Of a DNA stretch of 64,000 nt, positions 34,601-49,600 are shown in pieces (position 1 is the first letter of the stretch; each line of letters begins with the position of its first letter). Both the position numbers and the translations under genes were made by a program. The stretch comes from Pomphorhynchus laevis (Eukaryota > Acanthocephala > Palaeacanthocephala > Echinorhynchida > Pomphorhynchidae), in assembly GCA_012934845.2 (NCBI GenBank), contig WNNJ02002296.1:62001-126000 (forward strand). Reading direction: 5' to 3'. The notes under the pieces are model-generated. The model saw only the letters and a list, made by a program, of their open reading frames with translations, was not told the origin of the DNA and made no database searches.

Positions 34601-37600
34601 TGAACCCATCCCTACCTTCACAAGTCGAGTAAAATGCTTAGGGTTCACCGTTACGGTGAACTGATCGGCAAAAGCTGACCTGGATAGACTCAAACGTATC
34701 CTGAAGAAAGCTAGGTGGGCCCTGAAACGGGCTCAGCATCTGTCATTGAAAAGGAAAACCCAGGTGCGCCTTTAGGGCACTTGGGCTATCTCGGGATTAG
34801 TCTTCTTTTCGAGAGGACGTTCCTCAGAGCAAAGGCTAAGGTTTCTTAAGCTCCTCGTCTCTCGTTTACCCAGCAAAGTCCGCGCTGATTGAATTCTTCG
34901 GGGGTTGAAAGACCCCGGGTGGTTCAGTCGGAAGGCGGCGTGTTGGATCGGTTGGCGGGCTCAGATCCCCCTGGACCTGAGGTCATAAAAGATAAAGTAG
35001 AAGACAAAGAATAGTTGAAGACCGAAGTTGTGCTGCCGTTTTTTCTGACTAGGTTGTAACTTGTCTGTTTTTTTTCTTGCATGCTACTTATAGGTTATTG
35101 ATGTACTTAATAAAATCGTTATTATAATTATTATTATGCTGTTTGGTTTCTCAAAGATAATGTGCGAATTGAATTTCTAATTCTGACAGATGTTCCATGA
35201 TGTATTAATCAAGTCCTCCGAAGCATCTGTATTTCTAAGCTTCTCATCGAGCAATCTGAAATTGGTCATATTTCGTTTGACAACTCGTTTTCTCCACAGA
35301 GGTAGCTTATTCATGAAGGCATGAACTTTATGGAAACATATGATCCAGTTAGCATTTGATTTTTGTAATGACAAATTCAGATGATTTATGTGTCCAAAAA
35401 TATCAGCCAGATAACACATAATGCCTAAGAATTCTTTATCTTTAAACTTTTACGACGCTTTGTGTCCGACATTCCGCAAAAACACAGCAATTTCATTAGA
35501 CAGGCTTACTGCCCTATCCAATACACGACCTCGAGAAAGTCATCGTACTTCGGTGTGAAATAACAATACGATATGTTCTGCTCCTACTTCTTCGCAAAAA
35601 TCCTTTAAAAATTCTATGATTAAGCGATTTTCCGCGAATGAAATTCACAACTTGAACCACAGTGACCAGAACTTCTTTGAAAGAGTCTGGAAACGTTTTT
35701 GAGGCAAGTGCCTGACGATGAATAACACGATGAATGTTAACACTATCTGGGACAATATTTTTTTTCTAAACTCACAAAAACTGACTTGTGTCCTAATATT
35801 AAAGGTGTATCGTCTGGGCAGATATAACCAATTTTATTCCAGTTGATACCATGTGTTTTTAAGAAATCATTTAATAATCCGAAAACGTCAGTTGCTTTGA
35901 CAGTTAATTCCAACTTTGTGCGAAATAAAAACTCATCACGAAATGACGCGTCTTCTGCATAACTAACGAAAACAAGCAAATGACTCATGTTGATGGCATC
36001 CGTTTATTTGTCCAGCTGTAAACTAATTCGTACTGGGCTGCTTTTGATTCCATATACAACTTATGTAAGGACGTCTTCGCTCATCTCAACTATTATTGAT
36101 TTAATGACATCGTTTGATAACTGAATATCTTTGAGCTTTTTCATTGCTTCTTCTCCAAGGACTAGTTGTGCCATTTTTAGTGCAGCAGTTTTAATTAGCT
36201 TTCCCCACTACAATATGATGCTTTTTCTCTCGCAATTGTGTACGCAACTTCATAAGAAGCTTCTAACGTTGACTTTTCGTGTTGTACAAATTGGAATCCT
36301 CGATGGGTTTTCTTATGGTCGAATCGTGCCCTCTTTCGTTTAATTTCCTCTTATGTTCTATTTCCACCATGTACATTATTGAAGTGGGTCAGTAACGTGA
36401 ATAGTCGCAAACTTTCATTGACAAGAACCGAATTACAAGTCATGCATTGCGCTTCGGTTATGTCTTTCTTAACAATCTTTGCGAAACCGTACTTTACAAA
36501 TGTGTATTTTTAGCCTCTCTTACTATTTGTCGTTATGATGAGATAAACAATCAGAAATTATCAATATGAGAGAAAAAATCTTTCATTTCATTTAAATGTT
36601 TTACCAAGTAGAGTTTTCATGACTCACAAAATCTTCTTCTTGACCCACCTGGTGAGTGGTTAAGAAACCTCTCACCAGGTTAAGTATCCATTGGTTAAGA
36701 AACCCTGATTTAGAGAAAATGTGCATGTATTCTGGTAAATATTTTATTAGGTAATTATATTTATTGTCATTGATTATTTTACTTTTAATTACTTAAACTT
36801 TTAGATTTTAATGTGGAGGTTGTTTTCCTTTCTGAGGACGAAATTTATAGAGATATTGCCCGATCAACAGGAGTTGTGTCGTTCACACGTAAGCTAATAT
36901 TATTATTCTTACAACTTGATTATTTTAGCATTATGACGATACATCAAATCTATCGTATTAATTTTTGTTTCATATTTTAAATGTAGTCAAATTTATAATT
37001 AATCCGTAAATGTTTTGTAAAGAAAACAAAAGTTATAAAAAGATTGAAGCCTAAATTAAAATTTTATTAAATCTTTATAATTAAACAACAGTTTTTATTA
37101 TAAAGATTAAAGCCTTTAATGTACATTAAAATTTTTGTTACATAAATAATTGATTATTTCGTTGATTGTAGCACTAAACATTTTAACGATCATATTTTTA
37201 CAAGTAGCTGTTGACCGATCAGTCGTAATAAAAATCCATCAGTTCTATAATAAATCGCAGTTTTATCTTTGTCGTCGATTATATATATATATATTATATA
37301 TATATATTCGACAATTAAAAATTTAATTAATTTATATTTATCACGCAAGAATAAATAAATAAATTATATTATAAATAATATTATATTATAAATAAATATA
37401 TTATTTCTATAATATTTTTTTATCTTTATCGGTAATTGTACAGATATTTCTAATATTTTAAACATAAGAATTAAACTTCGTATTTAATATATTTATAAGA
37501 TTAAAAAATAATTTTTTGAAGCTTTATTAAATATATTATTCTGTTTTTTAATTTTTTAATAAATAACGCTTGAAAGAAAGTACAGATAAAGCTATTTGAA

Positions 37601-40600
37601 GCTGTTAATATACTTTTTGAAGTATATTTTAAGTTAAAATATAGTATTTAAATTTATTATTAAAGTATATCTGTTTTTAAGCAAGTTTAAAAATATTAAA
37701 AATATCATCTGTTCACCGTACAATTTGTTCATCTTTGATAAAGAAATTTGTTTTGATGATAGTACTTTTGGTTGATAGCAACATATGAAATGAATTTTTG
37801 TATATCAATCGAAATTCCAAATTTAAATATTGGATCAAAATCAGTAATTTTTAATTAAAAATACATTGAAAATAAATATTTATTTTAAATAAGTATTTCC
37901 TTTTTATAAAAATCAATACTGATTATACATATTCATACAATTAATTAGAATTTATTAATTACAATTGTGGAATTTAACTAAAAATTTAAACTAAAAATAT
38001 AAAAATTACAAAATAAAAATAAAGATATAATTAAAAAAATATTAGTAATGAATAAAATATATTTAAATTAAAGTGTGATAATCAAATCAGCAAACTTAGT
38101 CTACGTATTTAATGTAATTATAAAATAAACAAAACATAATAATGCTAAATCGAAATTTAATAATTAAATAATAAAATTAATAATTGTTATAAGATTTTCT
38201 ATAATTTATATCAAGTTAAAACAAAAAAATGAAATTTAAAAAGTCATTTTGAAAATATCAAAAATATCAAACATTGCTTAAATATGAAGATACCAAGTCA
38301 TATCAGTTAACTAAGTATACCATACATAGACTAAATTCAGTCTGCAATACTATCAGGCCTCGGCCTAACAACTATTCATCGACCCAACGTGACAGTAAGG
38401 CCAAATACGTGCTAAGGACGTATTTCCTCTGATTAAATTTGATTATCTAGTGTATCTCATTTTAATACAATTTATATTTATATCAAGTTAAAACGAAAAA
38501 TTGAAATTTAAAAATCAATTTTTATGAATTGACTAATAAATAACAGACGTTGTATCAGAATAAGGATTAGAGGTCATAAGGAGGAACTTCTATGTTATCA
38601 GATTTTGGCCCCTATTCCTCGACGTATTATTCAGCGTGTCTAAATACACGCTAATGACGTATTAGCGTGTATCAACAACGTTGTGTCAATGTTGAAATAT
38701 GGACCTCTCTCTGAATTTTAAAGTTAATATTTTATTTGTCGAAATGACTTTATAACTTTTGGGCAAATTGGTGCTCGCATTGGAATGGTATGTATTACTG
38801 AGACCATTGTAATACGATCTAGGTAACATTATGCGATCTTATGGATATCCAGTATCACCACTCTGATGGCAATTGATCTTGTCTTTGTTCAAGGTGTGCC
38901 TTGCTATTTAGGTTTGTAGAATTTACCACTCGGAGATTTGTACACACTTACACATTATCTCCATGTTCATACACTTTGTATTTCAATTACAAAATACGTG
39001 AATTTAGAGAGGAGAGCACCGTAATATTCTCTGCCTGATTTTGAACACCACAATTTATCATCACATTATTAAAATCACCTGAGTTTAGATTTATGTTGCT
39101 AATTTTCAGTATTCGACATTTGCATTTTATATTTATAAAATATGCTTTAGATGTTCAAATCAGATGTAGCAAATCATTTATGTCTTACTAGGACCAGGAA
39201 TTAAAAAAGAATTCAAATTTAACAATTTTATTTTTGTGATATCAACATTTGACGTAAATTTTCATTAAGATTCCAATAAAATATAGATTTTTTCAATAAA
39301 ATATACGAACTAGCAAATGATAATTTATTTAAAACTCTCATTTTTTAATTATGTGAAATTAATATTTATGTCTTGCGACTGTTAAAAGACAAACAGTTCC
39401 CTCGATTAAATATTTAAAAACTTTGATAAATGTTATAATCTGTAAATAAATTGTTGTGTCAAGGGTACAGTGCCATATGTCTATATTATCGAACAGTGTC
39501 GTTATTTTTCGTTATTAAGTGTCCAGTAGGTGTCACTATGTGATCCTCAAGAGGGGCCACAAGTTTTAGCATTCCGACTCTTGAATATATAAGCAGCTAA
39601 TAAATTATACCGATTAGAAAGGTTTCTGCTATACGAGCTGCAATTAGATTTTTCAATAAAATATACACTGGCAAATCATAATTTATTTAAAACTCTCATT
39701 TTATTAATGATGTGAAATTAATATTTATGTCTTGCGACTGTTAAAAGACAAACAGTTCCCTCGATTAAATATTTAAAAACTTTGATAAATGTTATAATCT
39801 GTAAATAAATTGTTGTGTCAAGGGTACAGTGCCATATGTCTATATTATCGAACAGTGTCGTTATTTTTCGTTATTAAGTGTCCAGTAGGTGTCACTATGT
39901 GATCCTCAAGAGGGGCCACAAGTTTTAGCATTCCGACTCTTGAATATATAAGCAGCTAATAAATTATACCGATTAGAAAGGTTTCTGCTATACGAGCTGC
40001 AATTAGATTTTTCAATAAAATATACACTGGCAAATCATAATTTATTTAAAACTCTCATTTTATTAATGATGTGAAATTAATATTTATGTCTTGCGACAGT
40101 TAAAAGACAAACAGTTCCCTCGATCAAATATTTAAAAACATTGATAAATGTTATAATCTGTAAATAAATTGTTGTGTCAAAGGTACAGTGCCATATGTCT
40201 ATATTATCGAACAGTGTCGTTATTTTTCGTTATTAACAATTTTCTCACAATCAAAATGGAAGCTAACTATTTGATAACATCGCTTTCTATTCACGTTATG
40301 TAGAGATACGATAGTCATACAACATTTTGATTTAAATATTATCTCTTTTCGATATTTGTTCTGATATTTATAGTTTCTGTTTGCTATAACGAATTTATTC
40401 ATTTTAGTAAAGGAATATCTCGCTGGACTTGGAAAACTAGATGTCTGTGATGTGATAGCATCACGCAATGTTCAGTCAGGCAGTTTACTTCCCCAAAATT
40501 TCACGATTGTACGTTAAATTTTAATTATTATTTGTTAATAAAATATAATATTATTACTTTTATTTGTCTAAAAGGTGTGTGTCCAGTAGGTGTCACTATG

Positions 40601-43600
40601 TGATCCTTAAGAGGGGCGACAAGTTTTAGCATTCCGACTCTTGAATATATAAGTAGCTGATAAATTATACCGATTAGAAAGGTTTTCTGTAATACAAGCT
40701 GCAGTTAGATTTTTTCAATAAAATATACGAACTGGCAAATGATAATTTATTTAAAACTCTCATTTTTTAATAAGAATTTCGATATTTAATTGACAATCGA
40801 ATATCGAAATTATTTAGTATTTTACGGATATCGAAATAATGAATTGGGGTTCTGTCAATATCATTTTGAATTTCTTGAAATTTGAACTTGTTAGATATTT
40901 GCCAATGCTTAAGTTTGCATTTTCATTTCAAACTATTTGGAATTGATCGAATTAAATTAAGAATAAATTTTAAAATCAAATTCCAGTTTTTTTCTTTAGG
41001 AACCGTATCCGCAGCATCTTAATTTAATTGATATGAAACAACAAATTGAGGCTGGCACTATATTCCAAGGTGTATATTATGCCAGTTCCGATAATTTCCT
41101 CGAAGGATCAGTCGTTTTAAACGATACTTCTAATATGCGATTTGGGCGCCTTTATGTTTACGGCAGAATGAATATTAATCGTGCTATTGACGGCGATATA
41201 GTAGCATGTGAATTGCTGCCAAAAAGTGAATGGAGCAAGCTTCAGGATATAGTTCTTAAGGATGATGAACTTAATGAAAACGACACTTCCGACCGCGATA
41301 AAGAAGATATACAATCAATCGAAATTAATGAAGAGGTGACATAACATTCGTGTTCTTAGTGTGACATTGATTGTATATAGAATAATGACATTGATGATTT
41401 GAAGAGGATTTCATCAGGAGAAATTTTTCCCTGTTGTAAAATTGTCGGCATTATAAGAAGAAGACGTGTTGAATATTGCGGGGTAATACAGGGGAACAGT
41501 TCAATAGAGGTACGTTATCGTCTCATATTTGACTAAATAAACACTTTTATCAACTGAAATAATTCTTTAGATTTAATTAGTTTTAAAACTTATACTTTAG
41601 ATTTAATATATTTTTTATTAAAAAACAGCTAATGCGTATAATCACAATATAATTATAGCTGATTATTACAGCCAATAAATCATCTTGTCCTATGACGATA
41701 ATTTGTAAGCGTTTATGTTCAGCATCTTCCCTAACATTTGAAGCACATTCGCAACTAGTATTCTTTGATGTTCAACTAACTTTACACAAATCGTATTTAT
41801 TATTATAAATTGTTGTTAGGATTTTATCGTATTTTCATCCTTCCATTTTTCACATACATTGTGAATAATCAAACAATATTTTTAAATATATTATTTAGAA
41901 GCGATTAAATAGTGTTGATATTCTATTTCGTTAGATGCAGCGATAATGCGATTAAATAATACGATTATTGCTATGATGCGATTAAATAATAATGTAGTAA
42001 TTATTTCAAAGCAAACAATTTTTAAAAAATATTTTAGTTACCAACAGATTCTCAGCTTTTAAATTTAACCTTTGATTATTTAAATTCTTTAAATTGCATA
42101 TGTTTTTCTAAGAATTTTTCTTTGATACTCACATCTAAGAAAATTTAATTGTTCTCAATAAAAATTACAAAAAATTGGTTGAATTTATTAACCATTAGAT
42201 TCAACCATATGTTCAACCAATATGTCGGTTGAATCTTCAAGCATAGATTCAGGAATAGATTTTTATTTAGTAGCAATTTAATTCCTGATGATGCCTGATT
42301 AAAATTATTGAGTAAGTTTTGCATTCATTTGAATATATGAAACTTTAATCAATCCAACTGTGTGGCTTCTCGTTAAGTAAACTTAGAATAAGATAATGAA
42401 TGTTTTAGATAATGAATTTTTTAATTAATGTTATTTTAACTTCTGAAAACTATTCCCAAAACTATTATAACAGATAAACATTATTATATTTAGATATTTA
42501 CGTTATTATATATTATTTATAATCTATAAATATTGCTGTAATAGATAAATTAATGTTAAAATTCAAACACTTTTACAAATTAATAAATTTTATATTTACA
42601 TTTAAATGCCAATAAATTTGTATTTGCTGATCCTGCTCCAAAATTCAAAATTTTATAAAAGGATCAATATTTTTAATTTAAATATTTATCTCAACATTAA
42701 AAATGAAATTTTGCACATCAAATGACAAACAATTTCCAAATTTATATATCACTTATTCTTAAAAAAACCAATATAAATGATAAAGAAAGTATATAATTAG
42801 ATATGAACATTAAATTAACATTAACTAAAACTACTATTAATTTATATCGTAAAGATGACATATTTAAATTAACAAGAAACATATTTTTGCATGAGCATTC
42901 ATGCATACCATATAATATAAAATATAATACATTTAATAATGAAATTTTAAGAATTACAACAATTTGTAATGATATTGGTATTAACAAAAATTAAACCATT
43001 AAATAAATATAAATATATGGATAAAATTGAATTAATAGAATCCTTAAATATTTTGATAAATCAAAATTATTTAAAAGTAGGGATATCTATATTCAGACAA
43101 ATAAAAGGTGTTCCAATGGGTGGTAATAGTAGCCCAATTATAGCTGACTTGTTTTTAAGCTTTATAGAATATGAATTTGTTCATAACTGTGTAAAAACTA
43201 AATCTAAACTATATAAATATATGAAATATATGTTTCGATACATTGATGATATATGTGTATTTAATTCTAATAATTTTTATTCAATTAGTGAGCACATTTA
43301 TCCAGAAAGCCTTATTCTTAACAAAACCAATATTGATGATAAAGAAGGTGTATATCTAGATATGAACATTAAATTAACATTAACTAAAACTACTATTAAT
43401 TTATATCGTATTGATGACATATTTAAATTTACAAGAAACATATTTTTGCATGATCATGCATACCATATAATATAAAATATAATACATTAAATAATGAAAT
43501 TTTAAGAATTGCCATAATATGTAATCATTTAATCATTTAATTTTTTATTAATTAATTTCTTAACATTATTTTTAGTTGAAATATACGTATATAAAATACA

Positions 43601-46600
43601 TAGATTTAGTTATCTGATCTGATTTATTTGGTTATTTTTCTCTACTATCATATATCTTATTCAATAAGCGAACAAATTTATCCAGGTAGTCTTATTCTTA
43701 ATAAAACTAGTATTAATGATAAAGAAGGTATATATCTAGATATGAACATTAAATTAATATCAAATAAAACTACGATTGATTTATATCGTAAGGTTGACGT
43801 AAATATTCAAGAAAAATATTTTTGCATGAGCATGCATACCATATAATATTAAATATAACCTTTATTAAATATAGACTTTTTTAATATTACCTCTTCTATA
43901 TATTAAAGGTTACATTTAATATAATGCATATAATGTATTTCATATTTATATTTCTATAAATTGTATTATGCATATGGGTAGATTATGATCATACAGGTAT
44001 AATACATTTTAATACATTAACAAAAATACATTATTTTATATTTTAAATTTACCATTCTTTGGGTTCAGCAAACGATAAGATTTCGAAAAATTAAACGAAT
44101 AAAGGTATTTTAGCACTTTGCTCATATTGGAGAAGCAGGTAACACACTGACATGATTAATTAGTTAAAATTTGTAAAACTGAAAAATATTGGTGTTTAAG
44201 TTTGATTAGTCGTGTACCTTAAATATAAAGTTAATTTAGTATTCACATTGTCTGTTCGTTCCTGTTAATCGACGAATACCAAAAATCAGAATCGAGACCA
44301 AACAAATAGAGCGCTTAAAGAAACTTAAAATTGCTGTTACAATTGATAGGTGGCCAAGGAAATCTAAATATCCCATCGTAAGAAATTTTAAACTTTGCTG
44401 AATGATATTTTAAAACTATTACTTTAAAACCATTATCTATTTAATGAAAAGGAAGTTTAATGTCAATAAAATCGGATCGATTTGTTTTTGGGCACAATTT
44501 AATCGAATTATAATTATGTCGCCCCGATTATATCTCAACGTCAGCTTTACATTCGTCATCTAATGTTAATCTAATATTAAACGTTTAATAAATAAACGTT
44601 TAAGAGTTAACACAATATCCTCCGCTATGTTGGAATGACTCTTTTCTCTTCTGATTGTAGTGTATTGCGAAAATTGTAGACCAAATTGCATAAATTCGAT
44701 CAAATATCGAATTTTGTGTCATTTGTTTGTTGATCGCGCTTCAGTCCAAAGCCTGAACTAGGCAATATTCATAGTGTTATTGGAGAATCATCAAGTAAGC
44801 AACTTAATCAAATATTACAGCTATTTTTGCCGCATTTAAATTTATATTTATTAAAGTAAACGTCTCAACGGAAAATTTTCAAATGGCATTCATAATCTTA
44901 CAGATCTGTTATAAACTTAATCATAAAATCTTTGCATATTTTGCTACATTAAAAATTGACATTAAAATAACAAATTTGTCCAAATTTGAAATTATTAATT
45001 TTTAATATTTAATAAAAAAAATGCATCATAGATTTTCCTGACTCGAGCATTGGTCTAAGCACGTTGCATTTTAATGCTAAAATGCGGGATAGCGAGTCAG
45101 CACATGAATACATAAAAATAATAATTAATGATAATTATAAATTAACAAAATAACCTCTTATAAATTAATTATAATAACATAGATTCAAACCTTCGAAGCG
45201 ATGTATGCGCCTACGGCCGACGATGAAGAACTGAAATGCTCTTTTTACGACTCGACACTAATTTATTCATTTTTTGTACTAATAAATGCCTTCTACAAAA
45301 AATATATTAATTATTATATTCATAATAAATTATTAACTAATTAATTAATTATTAATTATTTAATTATTATTATTTAAAATTATTAATTTGCATTTTAGAC
45401 GTCCTCTACTACTAGTTTTCGCAAATTATTTAGGGTCACTACTCTAAAGCTATCGGAGAAATAGGCGATCGTAGCACAGATAGTGCTGTGCTTTTATTGG
45501 AACATGAAATTGCACATTATCCATTTAGTATAGATGTACAAAAGTCACTGCCGTCATCAGACTTCAAAATATCAGATGTGGTATCTTATTTATTTTTTAT
45601 TTAGAGATTTTATCTCTTTTTTGAAAAAGGACTTAAGCGATAAAGTGGATTTGCGTTCAGACAATATATGCTTGTTTAGTATTGATCCTCCTGGCTGTAC
45701 TGACATTGATGATGCACTGCACTTCACAATTTTACCGAATGGCAACTTTGAGGTAACTTAGTTTCAACTGGATTTTAAAATTATAAATAAAATTGATTCA
45801 TATTATATTCCATTTATAGCAATGTTTTCGTCGCTTTAAACGTAAATTTAATTATTTAAATCAGTTGACTATTATTAATATATTAATAATATTAATATAA
45901 AAATATAAATATTATTATATTAATATTAAAATTATATTTATAAATAATAATTATAATATTATAATAATATTATAATTATAATATTATTATAATATTATAA
46001 TTATTAATTATTAATAATTATATTAATAATATTATTATTAATATTATTATATTAATATATAATAATATTATATTATTAATATATATTATGGTCACTGAGG
46101 CGAAAACACAAGCCAGTCTCTTGCATAATTAAATGTATTGATGCACCCATTCAGCAGACTAAACCCACAGCTATCTTAAGCAGACAGATTAAGCCATTTT
46201 TAATCGATTATAATCTAGTTTCAAGAGCTTTATTGCTCCTTCACGAAGGAAACCTTCCTGATAGTTTCTCTTGTGTTAGATCTACGCTACTATCTGCTTG
46301 CGTTAAAAAGGGTTGTCAAATTCCTAACCATAAGGTTTCGGCTAAGCCACTGCATTTAAAAATGTTAAAGAATCATATTTTGCGATTGTCTCGGGAGTTG
46401 CGCTACGAGCCTTCAGTGCGTCCAAATTATGTAAGGCTTCGAAGAAAGTACTGTATATTAATAGAGAAATTTAGAGAAGGTGTCAAGCTTAATGACGAAA
46501 TAAAGCTTCTGGAAAAAGCTGAAAAGAAACCATGGAAGATCTCTTATAATAAGAATCACCTAAGTTCTGGCATTCCTCTCTTTAAGTGATTTACACACTT

Positions 46601-49600
46601 TTCCACGTTACTCTACGATCCAGACTTTGTGGATTTGACATCAATCTCAATATATTCATTTGTACCGTTTAACGTTGATCCGCTAAACAAGTTATTCTCA
46701 GTTAGTGAGCTGTCAATAGCTCTTCGCAATATGGCTCCTCGTAAAGCTGCGGGATCCGATCTTCTTTGTGTCGAACAAATTAAACAATCTTTCCTTTGTC
46801 TTGCTCATTTTTGGACTTACTTCTTTAATTGTCTTTTATTAGGTGTCCATTTCCATGTGGTTGGAGAGATGGTATTATCAAATTACTTTATAAAGGTAAA
46901 GGCGACCCAGAATCAGAAAACTCCTATCGTGGAATTACACTTCTGAATCATTTCTATAAATTTTTAACACACGTTATTGCTTCCAGATTAATTCAACATT
47001 GTCATGATTCTCTCCCAGAAGAGCAGTATGGTTTTCGACCTAATAGATCAACGATAGATGCAATAAACACTGTTAGACTATCTGTAATAGACGCATTTCA
47101 ACAACATCGATCTATTTATGTTATTTTTATTGATTTCCAAAAAGCTTTCGACTCAGTTGATAGAAAACTTCTCTTAGAAAAGTTAGCGCGTAGTGTAGGT
47201 TTAGGCGGTCCTATTCTTTATTTATTGAATTTTATTTTGCAACCAAACGTTCTTCGCTATTTTGACGGCATAAATTATTCGAATGAGTTTCTTGCCAATC
47301 GTGGTGTCCTTCAGGGCGACCCTCTAAGTCCTTTGTTATTCAGTTTCTTCATTGCTGATCTTCCTAGCAGTCTAAGTCACAATCTTTTAGATATTTCATG
47401 TGTATTATATGCAGATGATCTTGCTATTATTTCCAAATCTATTTCTAATGCCCAAGTAGCTTTAAACTCGCTCTCAGCGTTATGTTTTACTAATCGTATT
47501 CGAGTGAACCGTGAAAAGTCTAAGGTAATTAAGTTCCGAAGAGGAGGTCGTCTAAGTCGATCGAACATTCTATGCTATCAAGACGCTCCGCTCGATTTTG
47601 AATCGAAGTATCTGTATCTTGGAATGTTAATCACAGCTAGATGGTCTTTTTATCAACATTTTGAACTTAAATGTGATAAAATTAGGAAGGCAACATCTGG
47701 ACTGTCCGAACTAGGCAAATTATCTTTTGAGGCAGGGTTACGATATTTTTATATAATGTTGCTTCCAAGACTACAATATGGACTAGCTTGTATCTGGGTA
47801 GACTTGACTTCAGAAAACTTTTACCAGTTAGATAAGTGCCTGTCAAGATTTATAAAAAGGTTAGTAGACGTATCTCCAAAAACTTCATCCACGACTGTTC
47901 AAGTTCTAGCAAGGTTGCCTCCTTTATCAGTTTCATTGCAGAAAGAGATGAATTTTTCCTTTGACTGATGGTTTTCTTAAAAATCTAAATTTATTCGACG
48001 GCAAAGTACTTAAACTTGATCAGGATATCTATCAGACTCCTGCTTTTCTTCAAACAGCTTGGCGTAGCCCTCTCGCAAGTAAGTGCACTTTAATCTGGAG
48101 AGCTTCGCTTGACGGATATCACCCTAAGTTCTGTAAAAAAGGAAGAATCATACATGAACGATCATCAACTTGTGTATGCTGTTTTCGCAACACAGCATGC
48201 TCATCACTCTTACATGTATTTTCCTGTGCTCATTTGTCTTGTTTATCTTTAAAAACAATAGATACGCTGAAGTGGGGGTAGGCTTATAGGCTTTTTTCGG
48301 CTGACGATGGGTACCTGTGTCACGTACAATCAATTCGAGCCAATCAATGAAATTTTAAGCAGCTCAAGAAATAAGAAGAAAGACAACTGTTCTGACTTTA
48401 TATTTGTTATCTTATAATCCTTTTTTTATATGCCCAAGCCGAAAGGCGGAGTAGCTTTAATAAATCACTACATTAATATTATTATATTAATATTATAATA
48501 TTTCATTATCGTAAAATATTCAAAACAACACAATATTATCAAAAATAAATTTAAACTCTTGAAATGAAAATTTTTATGGATGAATAATAAATAATATACT
48601 TTGTATTAGAATAAGTTACTTTAGATACACTAGATGATCAAATTACATAAGAGGAAATACGTCATTAGCGCGTATTTGACCCCGCTGCTATGTTGGATCT
48701 AGGAATATAGGCCGAAGCCTAATATCATAGCAGTTCTTCATGATGACCCCTAATCCTTATTCTGATACATCGCCTGTTATTTATTAGTCAATTCATAAAA
48801 TTGACTTTTATTTAAAATTTCAATTTTTAATTTTAACTTGATAAAATAAGTTAACTTTTTAATAAATTACATTTATTATCAAGTTTATTATAACTTTATT
48901 ATAATAAATTAACTTTATTTTAACTTGATATAAATTATATAAAATCTTATAACAATTATTTTTTATTTATAATTATTTGTTATTATTTATTTATTATTTA
49001 TTTTTGTTTTATCAGAAAAAGCATACAATTTATTAGCTTATTGTCAAATTAATTTTGGCTCTGAGATCAAGTAATTCTCTACTCCACATCACTCGACACT
49101 CAACCAACTATGGTCTATGATATGTTATCATCACTGCTCCAGTTGGTTGGAGTTCTTTGCCAGCTTACGTCCGTTCTTCCTTGTCGCTTTCACTCTTCAA
49201 ACAACATTTACATTTCTGCACTAATCTACATTAAATCAATAAATCAATTCAATCAACACCTTATTCAACTCATTTTTTTATTATACTTCTCAACTAACCA
49301 CTCTACATGTTTTGTTTCCACCTCGACGTCTTACCACATTCCACTCATATACTTCCTTTAATTTATCAAAAAATTAATTTTACATTTGAATCAAATCTCA
49401 TCAAATGAAATACGTCATTAGCATGTATTTATTCACACAACTATGATGATTTGACGTATAGTGGCCGAAACCTGATTGCATATCAGTTCAACCTGTAACC
49501 TCAAATTGTTATTATGATACATCGTTTGTTATTTATTAGTCAATTAATAAATTTTACTTTTATTTCAAATTTCAATTTTAAATTTTAACTTGATTTAAAT

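Noticed and set aside
37282-37310. AT palindrome as a special signal
   Set aside because: A short TA run of this size is expected in DNA this AT-rich.
45581-45605. 24-nt intron in DIS3 using the TTTAG acceptor
   Set aside because: It breaks the phase and is too short; the 49-nt intron ending at 45629 keeps the frame and matches other small introns.
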